In this document: positions 18,036-26,601 of the stretch, in pieces
Position numbering within the stretch: the first letter of the stretch is position 1
How the letters are laid out: the number at the start of each line of letters is the position of its first letter
Source of the DNA: an uncultured Lactobacillus sp.
GTDB taxonomy: Bacteria; Bacillota; Bacilli; Lactobacillales; Lactobacillaceae
NCBI GenBank assembly: GCA_910587695.1
Contig: CAJUNC010000018.1
Coordinates: 1-54,826, forward strand
Length of the DNA: 54,826 bases
Direction of reading: 5' to 3'
Translations under genes and position numbers: made by a program
The notes under the pieces: model-generated
What the model was told of the DNA's origin: nothing
What the model saw: only the letters and a program-made list of their open reading frames with translations
Databases searched by the model: none

Positions 18036-18185
18036 CTAAAATTCGTTGTAGATAAAGTGTGGTTGATTTACACCACTGTAACTATAGAGATAGACCAGTG
18101 CAAATAAAACAGCAAAATAAAAAACTGTTTTTAAAGCAAATGTGACATACTCATTTTTAAAAAACTTTGTCCACTTTTCTTTCAA
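18036..18185 (-). CDS. dltX: DltX, small membrane protein of the dlt operon
   Basis: A 49-residue product from a TTG start with AGGAG 7 bp upstream. It has one transmembrane helix (about 14-36, VTFALKTVFYFAVLFALVYL) and the conserved C-terminal FIYNEF motif by which DltX engages DltB/DltD in other Gram-positives. It is first in the operon, 11 bp before dltA. Confidence 0.93.
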   Translation of the reverse strand: MKEKWTKFFKNEYVTFALKTVFYFAVLFALVYLYSYSGVNQPHFIYNEF

Positions 18186-18241
18186 TATTTTTCTCCTAAT
18201 CTATATATTGATACGTAGATAAAATCTACCTCAACTAATTT

Positions 18242-18271
18242 ATATTACAATACTCTTATATTAGATTACAA
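18242..18271 (-). promoter_or_regulatory. Candidate dlt promoter
   Basis: Minus-strand TTGTAA (18266-18271), an 18-bp spacer, and TAATAT (18242-18247), about 60 bp before dltX. AT-rich surroundings make this a moderate call. Confidence 0.4.
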
Positions 18272-18323
18272 GACTAATCGTACAAAGCTTGACCAGTCAA
18301 GCACTTGCTCTAAAGTAATTAAA

Positions 18324-18350
18324 GACCATTGCTTCTCAAAAAGCAAGGTC
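18324..18350 (-). terminator. Weak terminator after the RCK gene
   Basis: Stem GACC-TTGCTT/AAGCAA-GGTC with one mismatch. On the minus strand it is followed by TTTAATTACTTT. A second small palindrome (GCTTGACCAGTCAAGC) follows near 18287-18302. Confidence 0.4.
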
Positions 18351-18373
18351 AAATAGTTAAGAATACTTTAAAT

Positions 18374-19042
18374 TCACTTAGAATTCATCAATTCTTCAAA
18401 TTGATCGATCGCATCTTTAGGCCCGGCTACTAAGATACTGTCATGTAAGCCTAGTACATCATCAGCAGCTGGAAGATTCATCTCACTTTTACTATGAGCA
18501 ATTGCGATCACATTTAACTTATATTTATCGCGGAAATTCAATTCAGCTAATGACCGTCCAAAGAAGCGCGGATTAGTGATCAAGATCTCAGCCATCTTGA
18601 AGTTTGAATCCAGATCTAAATAATCGATCATATTTTTAGAAGTCAAACTCCGACCGATCCGTACCCCCATATCGCGTTCGGGATGGACGACCCTATCAAC
18701 ACCTAATTTTTCTAAAACTTTAGCGTGATTTTCATTTTGAGCCTTAGCCGTTACATATTTGACACCTTGCTCTTTGACCATCAAAGTTACTAAAATACTC
18801 GCTTGAATATCTTCACCGATCGCGATGATCACATGATCAAAGTTCCTGATCCCCAACGAACGTAAAACATCTTCGTCTTGAGCATCAGCAACAACTGCTT
18901 GTGTCGCAATATCTTTATAATCGTTGACCCTAGCCTCATCATGATCGATCGCTAAAACTTCTTGCCCCGCATCAGCTAATGTTTGACAGACACTACCGCC
19001 AAAACGCCCGAGACCGATCACGGCAAATGTTTGTTTTTCCAT
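18374..19042 (-). CDS. KtrA/TrkA-type potassium uptake regulatory subunit (RCK)
   Basis: 222 residues: an N-terminal Rossmann nucleotide-binding domain (FAVIGLGRFGGSVCQTL at residues 6-22; acidic VLAIDHDE at strand 2) and a C-terminal RCK_C domain (ITNPRFFGRSLAELNFRDKY onwards). It gates a KtrB/TrkH-type K+ channel, whose gene is not in the window. I use ATG 19042, which gives the normal length. The reading frame is open to 19150, but the extra 36 residues do not look like the family, and neither start has a strong ribosome site. Confidence 0.9.
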   Translation of the reverse strand: MEKQTFAVIGLGRFGGSVCQTLADAGQEVLAIDHDEARVNDYKDIATQAVVADAQDEDVLRSLGIRNFDHVIIAIGEDIQASILVTLMVKEQGVKYVTAKAQNENHAKVLEKLGVDRVVHPERDMGVRIGRSLTSKNMIDYLDLDSNFKMAEILITNPRFFGRSLAELNFRDKYKLNVIAIAHSKSEMNLPAADDVLGLHDSILVAGPKDAIDQFEELMNSK

Positions 19043-19154
19043 GCGTTTTTCTGCTATATAAAATATGCTCAAATTTAATACTATATTGAGCAAGAATATA
19101 GCTTTTCCTTTCTTGATTTTATTTATTGCCACCAACATTAGTAATTCCATATTT

Positions 19155-19190
19155 AAAAAGCCCAGTCAACTTTTAGCTGACTAGGCTCGC
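19155..19190 (-). terminator. Terminator after apt
   Basis: Stem AGCCTAGTCA.../...TGACTGGGCT, then TTTTT on the minus strand. Confidence 0.75.
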
Positions 19191-19193
19191 TTT

Positions 19194-19712
19194 TTAGTAT
19201 TCCATTAAGCAAAGTGTATCATAATCTTTGATACGTTTTCGTCCATTTAGATCTTTTAATTCGATGATAAAGGCACAGCCAACTACTTCACCACCGAGTT
19301 GTTCAACTAGATCGATCGTAGCACTGATCGTTCCACCAGTTGCCAATAGATCGTCAACGATCAAAACTTTTTGTCCTGGCTTGATCGCATCTTTGTGCAT
19401 ATAAAGTGCAGAAGTACCATATTCTAGATCGTATTTTGCTTCGACCGTTTCTCGTGGTAACTTACCTGCTTTACGTGCAGGAGCAAAGCCAACACCTAAC
19501 TCATAAGCCACTGGACATCCTACGATAAAGCCACGAGCTTCAGGACAAGCGACCATTTCAACACCTTTATCTTTGGCAAATTGAACGATCCGATCTGTTG
19601 CTTGGCGATAGGCTTCACCATCAGCCATCAGGGGCGTAATATCGCGAAAGATGATCCCTTTTTCAGGATAGTCAGGGATGCTTTCAACATAATTATTTAA
19701 ATCCAAAGCCAT
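19194..19712 (-). CDS. apt: Adenine phosphoribosyltransferase
   Basis: Salvages adenine to AMP with PRPP. 172 residues from ATG 19712 (AAGGAG 8 bp upstream; the in-frame start at 19736 lies in recJ). The PRPP loop VLIVDDLLATGGTISA is at about residues 118-133, with the typical N-terminal DYPEKGIIFRDITPLM. It follows recJ closely (24 bp), the conserved recJ-apt order of Firmicutes. Confidence 0.97.
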   Translation of the reverse strand: MALDLNNYVESIPDYPEKGIIFRDITPLMADGEAYRQATDRIVQFAKDKGVEMVACPEARGFIVGCPVAYELGVGFAPARKAGKLPRETVEAKYDLEYGTSALYMHKDAIKPGQKVLIVDDLLATGGTISATIDLVEQLGGEVVGCAFIIELKDLNGRKRIKDYDTLCLMEY

Positions 19713-19735
19713 TTTCTTAACTCCTTCTCTCGCCA

Positions 19736-22042
19736 CTAACCTAAACGTTGTAATAGCCAGTCAGTCAACTCTTCATCTGAACAAGTCGAAACTAGCTTCT
19801 CGACTTGTATTTGCTGGCCATGTGTGCGATAACTATTTGTATCTTCTAATCGATGTGGACGTGCATTTTTCACACCGACTAAAATTCCATTTTTTATTGT
19901 AACAAATCCCGCCTCAAAAAACATCTTTAAGACTAAAACTAGTTGAGATTTTTCTAGTCCCACTTGAGTTGCGGCCTGATCAAGATCTGTTTTTAAATTC
20001 AGATGTCCTACTTGGAAAACAAATTTATAAACCCTAGTAAGATCTTTTCTTTCAGGTAATGGTGCGCTTTTAGTCTTAGTGTATAAAATAGCACGGATTT
20101 TAGCACAATCAAGTTTACCTAAAACAAATTCTAATTGAGCAAGATTTTGTGGTAGATCGACTAAAACTACTTCATCTACCGTCAATTGGGATAGATTTTG
20201 ATCAAAAACAACACATTTTGAACCGGCAGGCAGATGATCAGCAAAACGTTGGGCTAAGTTCGCATTAAAAAAGCCATAAACAGCTGGACTCAAAAATTGC
20301 GCTTTTTGTAATCGTTCGCTTCGCTCAATGATCACTTGTGGTTTTTTCTTAACTATTTGGTCTAAATCTTTGATCAATAATTGTGGACTAACGTTACCAC
20401 GCCATTCATTTTTATCGACCGAGGCGACAAATTTTAATGACTTATATCGAGTTAATAATTCTGGTAATTTATCACCAACACCAAAAGCCAAGGCAGCTAA
20501 TTGGGTCTTACCAGTGTTTAGATCCAAACGCAAATGATCATTTGTCTTGCCTAGGGCTTTAGCTTGCACAACTTGGTAGTCTGTGATCTCAAATAATGGA
20601 ACCTCATTATCCGTCCCAAAAGGTGCTAGTTTATCTAACGAAGCGATCAGATCTAGTGTAACCTCACTGGCCTTAAGCTTAGCAGCCACCTGCAAAACAG
20701 GTTTCTTGGTTGGATCAAGTTCTTGCGCTTTTGCCTCCTCATCTAAGATCGCTTGGAGTTGAGGCAAATCGCTAACTTCAAGTGATAACCCACATGCCAT
20801 GTGATGTCCACCAAAACTTGTCATCAGTTCCCGATGTCCATCCAAAGCATTAAACAGATGAAAGGCCTCGATCGATCGCCCAGAACCTTTAGCGATTCCT
20901 TCATCTGAAATATCAAGCACTAAGGTCGGTCGGCCCGTTTTTTCGACCAAACGACTCGCTACGATCCCTAAAACGCCTTCGTGCCAATCAGAACCTGCTA
21001 CAACATTGACTAAATGCTTTGGTTCTTGTTCAAGCTTATGCAATGCTTGTTGCGTGATCTCTTCAACGATTTTTTGTCTTTGGATGTTCAAGCTCTGAGC
21101 TTCTTTGGCTAAGTCGGTAGCTAACTCATCATCTAACGTCGTCAGTAATTCAACGCCACTTTGTGCATGTTGCATCCGTCCGATCGCATTTAAGCGTGGT
21201 CCTAACAGAAAGCCGATCGTTTCGGCAGTGATCGCTTGTTGATCAACGCCTGCAACTTCATATAAAGCAAGTAATCCAGGACGCAAGGTGTTTTCCAAGG
21301 CTGTCAAACCAAATTTGACCAAAGCACGATTCTCACCTGTCAGTGAAACCAGATCGGCTACTGTTCCGATCGTTGCCAGATCTAAAAGATCTTGTGGGAT
21401 CTCATCTAACAGCGCTGTTGCGACTTTGAAAGCTACCCCAGCTCCAGAAAGATCGCCAAACGGATATTTCCCCTTAGGATGACGGGGATGGATCACCGCA
21501 TAAGCGTGTGGTAGCGTTTGTGGCAATTCATGGTGATCAGTGACGATCACATCAACACCTTTTTCATTTGCCAAAGTGATCGCATCATGCCCTGAGACAC
21601 CATTATCAACGGTCACGATCAGTTCAGTTTTATTAGCGATCAAGCGATCATAGGCATCTTTATTGGGGCCATAACCATCTTTGAACCGATCAGGGATGTA
21701 GTAATCAACATCAGCACCTAACTGTGTCAAAGTCTCATACATGATCGCAGTACTAGTCAATCCGTCGGCATCATAGTCACCATAGATCGTGATATGCTCA
21801 CCCGAAACGATCGCTTCTTGGATCCGATCAACTGTTTTTTGCATATCATATAGTAAATACGGATCGTGAAAACTCGTACTTGTTGGCTCAAGAAATGTGC
21901 GAACTTCCTCGACCGTCGTATATCCCTTTTTCACTAACAGCTCAGCCGCTATAGTAGCCAAACCAAATTCATCTGCGATCGCTTGGCTAGCTGGAGTCGG
22001 GGCCAGGTTTTCTTCTTGCCATTGATATTTTGCTGAAACCAA
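19736..22042 (-). CDS. recJ: Single-strand-DNA-specific exonuclease RecJ
   Basis: 768 residues: a DHH domain with YGDYDADGLTSTAIMYE, VDNGVSG and VIVTDHHELP metal-binding motifs, then DHHA1 (the SFGGHHMACGL motif), an OB domain and the C-terminal extension seen in Firmicute RecJ. It is a 5'-3' ssDNA exonuclease for repair and recombination. Forms a run with the LapA-domain gene upstream and apt downstream. Confidence 0.97.
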   Translation of the reverse strand: MVSAKYQWQEENLAPTPASQAIADEFGLATIAAELLVKKGYTTVEEVRTFLEPTSTSFHDPYLLYDMQKTVDRIQEAIVSGEHITIYGDYDADGLTSTAIMYETLTQLGADVDYYIPDRFKDGYGPNKDAYDRLIANKTELIVTVDNGVSGHDAITLANEKGVDVIVTDHHELPQTLPHAYAVIHPRHPKGKYPFGDLSGAGVAFKVATALLDEIPQDLLDLATIGTVADLVSLTGENRALVKFGLTALENTLRPGLLALYEVAGVDQQAITAETIGFLLGPRLNAIGRMQHAQSGVELLTTLDDELATDLAKEAQSLNIQRQKIVEEITQQALHKLEQEPKHLVNVVAGSDWHEGVLGIVASRLVEKTGRPTLVLDISDEGIAKGSGRSIEAFHLFNALDGHRELMTSFGGHHMACGLSLEVSDLPQLQAILDEEAKAQELDPTKKPVLQVAAKLKASEVTLDLIASLDKLAPFGTDNEVPLFEITDYQVVQAKALGKTNDHLRLDLNTGKTQLAALAFGVGDKLPELLTRYKSLKFVASVDKNEWRGNVSPQLLIKDLDQIVKKKPQVIIERSERLQKAQFLSPAVYGFFNANLAQRFADHLPAGSKCVVFDQNLSQLTVDEVVLVDLPQNLAQLEFVLGKLDCAKIRAILYTKTKSAPLPERKDLTRVYKFVFQVGHLNLKTDLDQAATQVGLEKSQLVLVLKMFFEAGFVTIKNGILVGVKNARPHRLEDTNSYRTHGQQIQVEKLVSTCSDEELTDWLLQRLG

Positions 22043-22063
22043 TATTTTTCCCCCTACATCTAA

Positions 22064-22366
22064 CTATTTTTCTTTTGTTTTTGTATCTTGTCTAATATTT
22101 TTATCTGCTCGGCGCATTGCTTGATTAGATTCTAATTTACTCTTGATCTGTTTTAATTCCTGCTTTTGTTGCAAAATAGTCGTCATCGAGAAAAGAACTG
22201 CTAAAATAACACCTAAAAGTAATGAGATCACCAAGATCACAACTAACGGCATCGTAACTTGAGAAAAGCCAAAATTAACAGTCACAGGTTGCACATTTAA
22301 CCATGAAAAGATCACGATCACTAAGACTAGAACTAAAATTCCGATCAAACTCCATTGTTTTTTCAT
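22064..22366 (-). CDS. LapA-domain (DUF1049) small membrane protein
   Basis: 100 residues from ATG 22366 (the GTG at 22375 is part of the AGGTGAG ribosome site). Two transmembrane helices (about 6-22 and 40-63) are joined by VQPVTVNFGFSQVTMP, the hallmark of the LapA domain, followed by a charged coiled tail. The function in Gram-positives is not established. Confidence 0.88.
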   Translation of the reverse strand: MKKQWSLIGILVLVLVIVIFSWLNVQPVTVNFGFSQVTMPLVVILVISLLLGVILAVLFSMTTILQQKQELKQIKSKLESNQAMRRADKNIRQDTKTKEK

Positions 22367-22385
22367 AGATCTCACCTATCCTTTA

Positions 22386-23195
22386 TTATTTTTTATTAAA
22401 GATCCCACCAGCCAGATGATCACCTAGCCAAGGAAACATTTGATACCCGTGATGTGCTAATTCCATATAATATGGTAAATTGAGCTCGCGTTTGCGTGTC
22501 CCGATCGCCTTAACGATCTTTTCAGCAACGATCTCAGGGTTCAATGACATTTTCTTGACCCGATCGATATATTCACCTGTTTCATCGGCGATCTCAAAGA
22601 AAGCTGTTCTGATCGGTCCTGGGTTGACCGTCAAGACTGCGATCCCCAAAGGCTTTAATTCTAAACGAAGAGCATTTGAATATGCGATCACCGCTGCTTT
22701 AGTAGCTGAATAGATCGATGATTTCGGAGTTGCGATCTTTCCACCAATCGAAGCCACATTGATGATCATGCCTCGTTTACGCTTAGCCATATATAAAGCT
22801 GTATATTTAGTCACATACATTAGGCCTAAAACATTGACCCGAAACATCCTTTCGGCAATATCCATTCTAAAGTCCAAGGCTTGACGCATAAAACCAAAAC
22901 CGGCATCATTGATCAAAACATCTATCGGACCGACATTTGTTTCTACCTCATCGATCACTTTTTCGATCTGATGCGGATGAGAGACATCTAATTGGTAAGC
23001 ATAGGCTAATCTCCCAGAGATCGCCCGACAAACAGCCATCACCTTTTCGAGCTTATCTTTGCGCCGAGCACACCCAACTACGATCGCTCCTTGCTTAGCA
23101 ACTTGATAGGCAACCTGTTCGCCTAAACCAGAAGAAGCTCCTGTGATCAAAACAACTCGATTCGTTAGATCTTTTAATTGCTTATATCCTGTCAT
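22386..23195 (-). CDS. Short-chain dehydrogenase/reductase
   Basis: A 269-residue classical SDR: VVLITGASSGLGEQVA cofactor loop, NDAGFG, the catalytic YSATKAA (YxxxK) and NPGPIRT. The Arg/Lys after the strand (ARRKDKLE) suggests NADP(H). ATG 23195 overlaps the end of rnz by 14 bp, so the two are coupled. Substrate unknown. The rnz-SDR pair is common in lactobacilli. Confidence 0.93.
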   Translation of the reverse strand: MTGYKQLKDLTNRVVLITGASSGLGEQVAYQVAKQGAIVVGCARRKDKLEKVMAVCRAISGRLAYAYQLDVSHPHQIEKVIDEVETNVGPIDVLINDAGFGFMRQALDFRMDIAERMFRVNVLGLMYVTKYTALYMAKRKRGMIINVASIGGKIATPKSSIYSATKAAVIAYSNALRLELKPLGIAVLTVNPGPIRTAFFEIADETGEYIDRVKKMSLNPEIVAEKIVKAIGTRKRELNLPYYMELAHHGYQMFPWLGDHLAGGIFNKK

Positions 23196-24144
23196 TAGCT
23201 TTTTCACCTTTCTTTTTGAATGGAACATCGATCACATCGAAATCTTTGACTACCTTAACATTACTAAAGATACTTGCAGCATCTTTTTGCAATTGTGTTG
23301 CTAAAGGCCCGACATAACGTGCCGAAATGTGATTCAATAGTAATTGTTTGACACCCGCTTTATTTGCGATCTTAGCTGCTTGAATGCACGTCGAATGATA
23401 ATAGTTACGTGCTAGTTTGCTCTCACCTTTGCCAAAAGTACTCTCGTGTACCAACACGTCTGCACCTTGAGCTAATTCTAAGATCCCAGGGGTTTGTCTA
23501 GTATCACCTAAGATCGTGATGATCCGGCCCTTTTGGGGTTCACCGATGTAGTCCTTACCATCAAGCGTACGTCCATCAGGTAAAGTCACAACTTCGCCAG
23601 CCTTGATCCGGCCATAGAGCGGACCAGAAGGAACATGTTCAGCCCGCAACTTATCGATCAATAGTTCACCAGGGTGGTCTTTTTCTTCGATCCGATAACC
23701 CACACATTCGATCCGATGATCTAGTCGACAAAATGAAACTTTGAACTTATCATCCTCAAAGATTATACCTTCGTCTGCTAACTCTACAAAGCGCAGTGGG
23801 TATGAAAGGTGTGTTTGCGAAACTTTCAAACTTATCCTCACAAAATCAGCGATCCCTTTAGGTCCATAGATCGTCAGTGGGCGTAACTCCTCTCCGCCTT
23901 GAAATGAACGACTACTTAAAAAACCAGGTAGGCCAAAGATATGATCTCCATGTAGATGCGTTATGAAGATCTTATCGACCTTACGTGGTCTGATCGTCGT
24001 GCGTAAGATCTGATGTTGCGTTCCTTCACCGACATCAAATAACCATACCGCATTTTCCTCATCCAACAGTTTAAGGGCGACCGAGGATACATTGCGAAAT
24101 TTCGCAGGTGAGCCCGCACCTGTACCTAAAAATTCTAATTCCAT
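23182..24144 (-). CDS. rnz: Ribonuclease Z
   Basis: Removes the 3' trailer of tRNA precursors. A 320-residue metallo-beta-lactamase fold with the FITHLHGDHIFGLPGF zinc motif, the exosite-type insertion (about residues 145-210) and LGDTRQT and LLNHISARY segments. I use ATG 24144; the preceding in-frame codon is a TTG. Confidence 0.97.
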   Translation of the reverse strand: MELEFLGTGAGSPAKFRNVSSVALKLLDEENAVWLFDVGEGTQHQILRTTIRPRKVDKIFITHLHGDHIFGLPGFLSSRSFQGGEELRPLTIYGPKGIADFVRISLKVSQTHLSYPLRFVELADEGIIFEDDKFKVSFCRLDHRIECVGYRIEEKDHPGELLIDKLRAEHVPSGPLYGRIKAGEVVTLPDGRTLDGKDYIGEPQKGRIITILGDTRQTPGILELAQGADVLVHESTFGKGESKLARNYYHSTCIQAAKIANKAGVKQLLLNHISARYVGPLATQLQKDAASIFSNVKVVKDFDVIDVPFKKKGEKANDRI

Positions 24145-24336
24145 CAATTGATATTCCTATTCTAATCGGCAAAGCCGAAGTAGTTTTACATATTATTCCT
24201 TTTATATTCTATCATCATTTCTCCAAGTAGACAAAGTGACCTTATGTAAAACCTCAGTTGAGTATGATCTGTCTAAGCATTCGAGCACAATTTAAAAAAA
24301 ATATTATATTTCTTTATTTGCAATAGCATAAAAATT

Positions 24337-24365
24337 TTGTCTTTATCGAACAAACGTTTTATAAT
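24337..24365 (+). promoter_or_regulatory. Strong sigma-A promoter of the small unknown gene
   Basis: TTGTCT (24337-24342), a 17-bp spacer and consensus TATAAT (24360-24365), only about 20 bp before the start codon, so the 5' leader is very short. Confidence 0.8.
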
Positions 24366-24383
24366 ACAATTGAGGTGAGTCCA

Positions 24384-24659
24384 TTGCGTATTAGTGATTT
24401 TTTACATTTGACCACAGAACTCGATCCGACTTTAAAAGTTTATTTCATAACACCCACTCAAACTTTGCCAGTAGGAATAGTGCGTTTTTTGCCGACTGAA
24501 GTTATTTTATTGCCGACTAAAAAGCCACTGACACTAAAAGAACTTCAGCTAAAGTTAGTACCTATATCTCCAACTACAACACTAAGCTTAATGTCCAATG
24601 ATACACCCCAACCACTTTTTGGGATTAAGATCAGTCCCACAAAATTATTACTTAAGTAA
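24384..24659 (+). CDS. Small protein of unknown function
   Basis: I do not recognise the family. The 91-residue product (TTG 24384, MRISDFLHLTTE) has an alternating hydrophobic pattern suggesting a small beta-rich domain; it is rich in Pro, Thr and Leu and has no signal peptide or membrane helix. The GTG at 24375 lies in the GAGGTGAG ribosome site. A strong promoter before it and a hairpin terminator after it make it a convincing independent gene. It stands alone on the plus strand among minus-strand genes. Confidence 0.72.
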   Translation: MRISDFLHLTTELDPTLKVYFITPTQTLPVGIVRFLPTEVILLPTKKPLTLKELQLKLVPISPTTTLSLMSNDTPQPLFGIKISPTKLLLK

Positions 24660-24695
24660 AAAGATGCCTTCATCAAAACTGAAAGCATCTTTTAT
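24658..24695. terminator. Bidirectional terminator
   Basis: Stem AAAAGATGC/GCATCTTTT (24659-24667 with 24685-24693), serving the small plus-strand gene and, in reverse, the acyltransferase gene. Confidence 0.75.
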
Positions 24696-26579
24696 TTATT
24701 TTAGTACCTGTTTTGCTACAAAAGGCCCATAGTATTTGAGTCCTTCTGGATTTGGATGGACATTATCACTATAGAACCAATCAGCATGATCTTTACTGTA
24801 AGCATACCAATCAATTATCTTTAGATTGTGATATTTCTTAGCAGCTTCTTTTAGATCCTCATTGACTTGATCTTGCCAACGTCGTGTCGGAACATGGACA
24901 TTGATCCAATACACTTTGCGTTTATCACCCAAGATCGTCATGATCTGTTGCATCTCATCTGTTGTAAATGGACCATTAGTACCTTCACTGATCAAAACCG
25001 TGTCAGATAGTTTACCCATTTGTGCCAACGATTGCAAGACTGGAGCCACTTCTCTGACCTGACGTCCGACTTTAGCATCGACATACATATTGGGAAAGAT
25101 CCCTTGTAGAGTAGCTGAAGCATCAGCAAGGACCGAATCACCTACTGCTGTGATCGATAAAGTTTGAGCTCGAGTAAGCTCAGCTTGGGTCAATGAATCA
25201 CTCGAACTAGACTCAGATCTACTTGTGGCTTGCTCAGAACTTGCTTTTTTGTTACTTGAAGCTTGACTACTTTTGCCAGCTTGGATCTCCTTATTTTGCA
25301 TTGCCACTTTTTTGTTATTTGATTCGATCGTCTTTTCTAGTGCTGAATTTTGCTCACTTTCAGAACCATGGGCCGGTGAAATGATCGCACCCGTCAAAGC
25401 TAACAAGATGATCACACTTGGTACAGCTAGATACCAACGTTTTTTTCCATAGCGTGATCCTGGTGCAAAAACTTCCTTGATCGTTGCCCATGTCTTAGAA
25501 TAGTCAAAATGTTGCAATGGCAATTCAAGATAGCGATAAGAAAGATCACTGATCACTAAGATCAAAGCTACTTCGAACACGCCATACAAGAATGGATGGT
25601 CGGCAACATTGACTTTGTCTTCAAAAAAGACTAAGACTGGATATTGATATAAGTAGATCCCGTAACTGCGCTTTCCGATCCAAGTAAATACTGGATTTGT
25701 CAACAAACGATTGATGTCAGCCCCAGGATGAGCCACAACTGCGACTAAGATCATCGATAAAACAGAGAAGAAAAACATTCCGCCTCGATAAACCAAAGCA
25801 CTTTCACCAGTCATACGCATAAACATCCAAAGTAAAAGCAACATTGTGACCCCACCGATCACATCTAAGGCTAGCCTAAAGTTTGGTTGCAATTTTGCTT
25901 TAAGGGCTGTACTTGGCCAAACAACTGCTAACGATGTCCCTAGTAAGATCGAAAATATCCGTGTATCCGTACCGTAATAAACACGAGAAGGGTCTTGCCC
26001 ACTTCGATACAAGATAGACATCAATAAGGCCGAGATAAACGCTAAAATAATCATCGTATCAAAGATCGGCTGTTTCTTTTTGACAAATTTTAGCAGTAAT
26101 AAAATAATTATCGGCCAAAAAAGATAAAATTGTCCTTCGATCGATAATGACCATAGATGAGTAAACGGTGACTGTGTACCAAACTTATCAAAATAAGATT
26201 CATGATGCGCTACTTGAAACCAATTATAAACATATAAAAAATTGGTAACGATTATTGCCCGAATATTTGTCAATAGATCACGGGCAAACAAAGTAATGTA
26301 GGCAGTCGTTGCTAATACCAGTGTAACTAAGGCTGGGTACAGGCGCTTCATTCGTCTAATATAAAACCCTTTGATATCGATTCGTCTATTTTGTTGCCAT
26401 TCTTGAAACAATAGATCTGTGATCAAATAACCTGAAACCACAAAAAAGATCGGAACACCTAAGAAACCGCCTTGAAATTGGTACGGTGCCAAGTGATACA
26501 AAATAACACCGATGACTGCGATCGTTCTGATACCATCAAAACCTGTAATATATCTACTCTTCTTTAACCTTTTTCCCAT
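24696..26579 (-). CDS. OatA-like acyltransferase (acyltransferase-3 plus SGNH domain)
   Basis: 627 residues: an N-terminal AT3 domain with about 10-11 transmembrane helices (GFDGIRTIAVIGVILYHL at the start, FPFTHLWSLSIEGQFYL-like motif, FFVVSGYLITDLL), then a Ser/Lys-rich linker (about 410-465) and an extracellular SGNH hydrolase-like domain. Catalytic blocks are AVGDSVLADA (Ser) and DNVHPNPEG (Asp-His). The architecture matches OatA, which O-acetylates MurNAc in peptidoglycan and gives lysozyme resistance. Which wall polymer is modified here cannot be settled by sequence. Confidence 0.9.
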   Translation of the reverse strand: MGKRLKKSRYITGFDGIRTIAVIGVILYHLAPYQFQGGFLGVPIFFVVSGYLITDLLFQEWQQNRRIDIKGFYIRRMKRLYPALVTLVLATTAYITLFARDLLTNIRAIIVTNFLYVYNWFQVAHHESYFDKFGTQSPFTHLWSLSIEGQFYLFWPIIILLLLKFVKKKQPIFDTMIILAFISALLMSILYRSGQDPSRVYYGTDTRIFSILLGTSLAVVWPSTALKAKLQPNFRLALDVIGGVTMLLLLWMFMRMTGESALVYRGGMFFFSVLSMILVAVVAHPGADINRLLTNPVFTWIGKRSYGIYLYQYPVLVFFEDKVNVADHPFLYGVFEVALILVISDLSYRYLELPLQHFDYSKTWATIKEVFAPGSRYGKKRWYLAVPSVIILLALTGAIISPAHGSESEQNSALEKTIESNNKKVAMQNKEIQAGKSSQASSNKKASSEQATSRSESSSSDSLTQAELTRAQTLSITAVGDSVLADASATLQGIFPNMYVDAKVGRQVREVAPVLQSLAQMGKLSDTVLISEGTNGPFTTDEMQQIMTILGDKRKVYWINVHVPTRRWQDQVNEDLKEAAKKYHNLKIIDWYAYSKDHADWFYSDNVHPNPEGLKYYGPFVAKQVLK

Positions 26580-26601
26580 TTGTAAATATTTCCTTTAAAT
26601 C

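Noticed and set aside
19043..19150. 36-residue N-terminal extension of the RCK protein
   Set aside because: Not expected in the family and of non-coding-like composition; it is more probably the 5' leader.
24148..24336. Gap between rnz and the small plus-strand gene
   Set aside because: AT-rich with no credible frame, RNA element or repeat.
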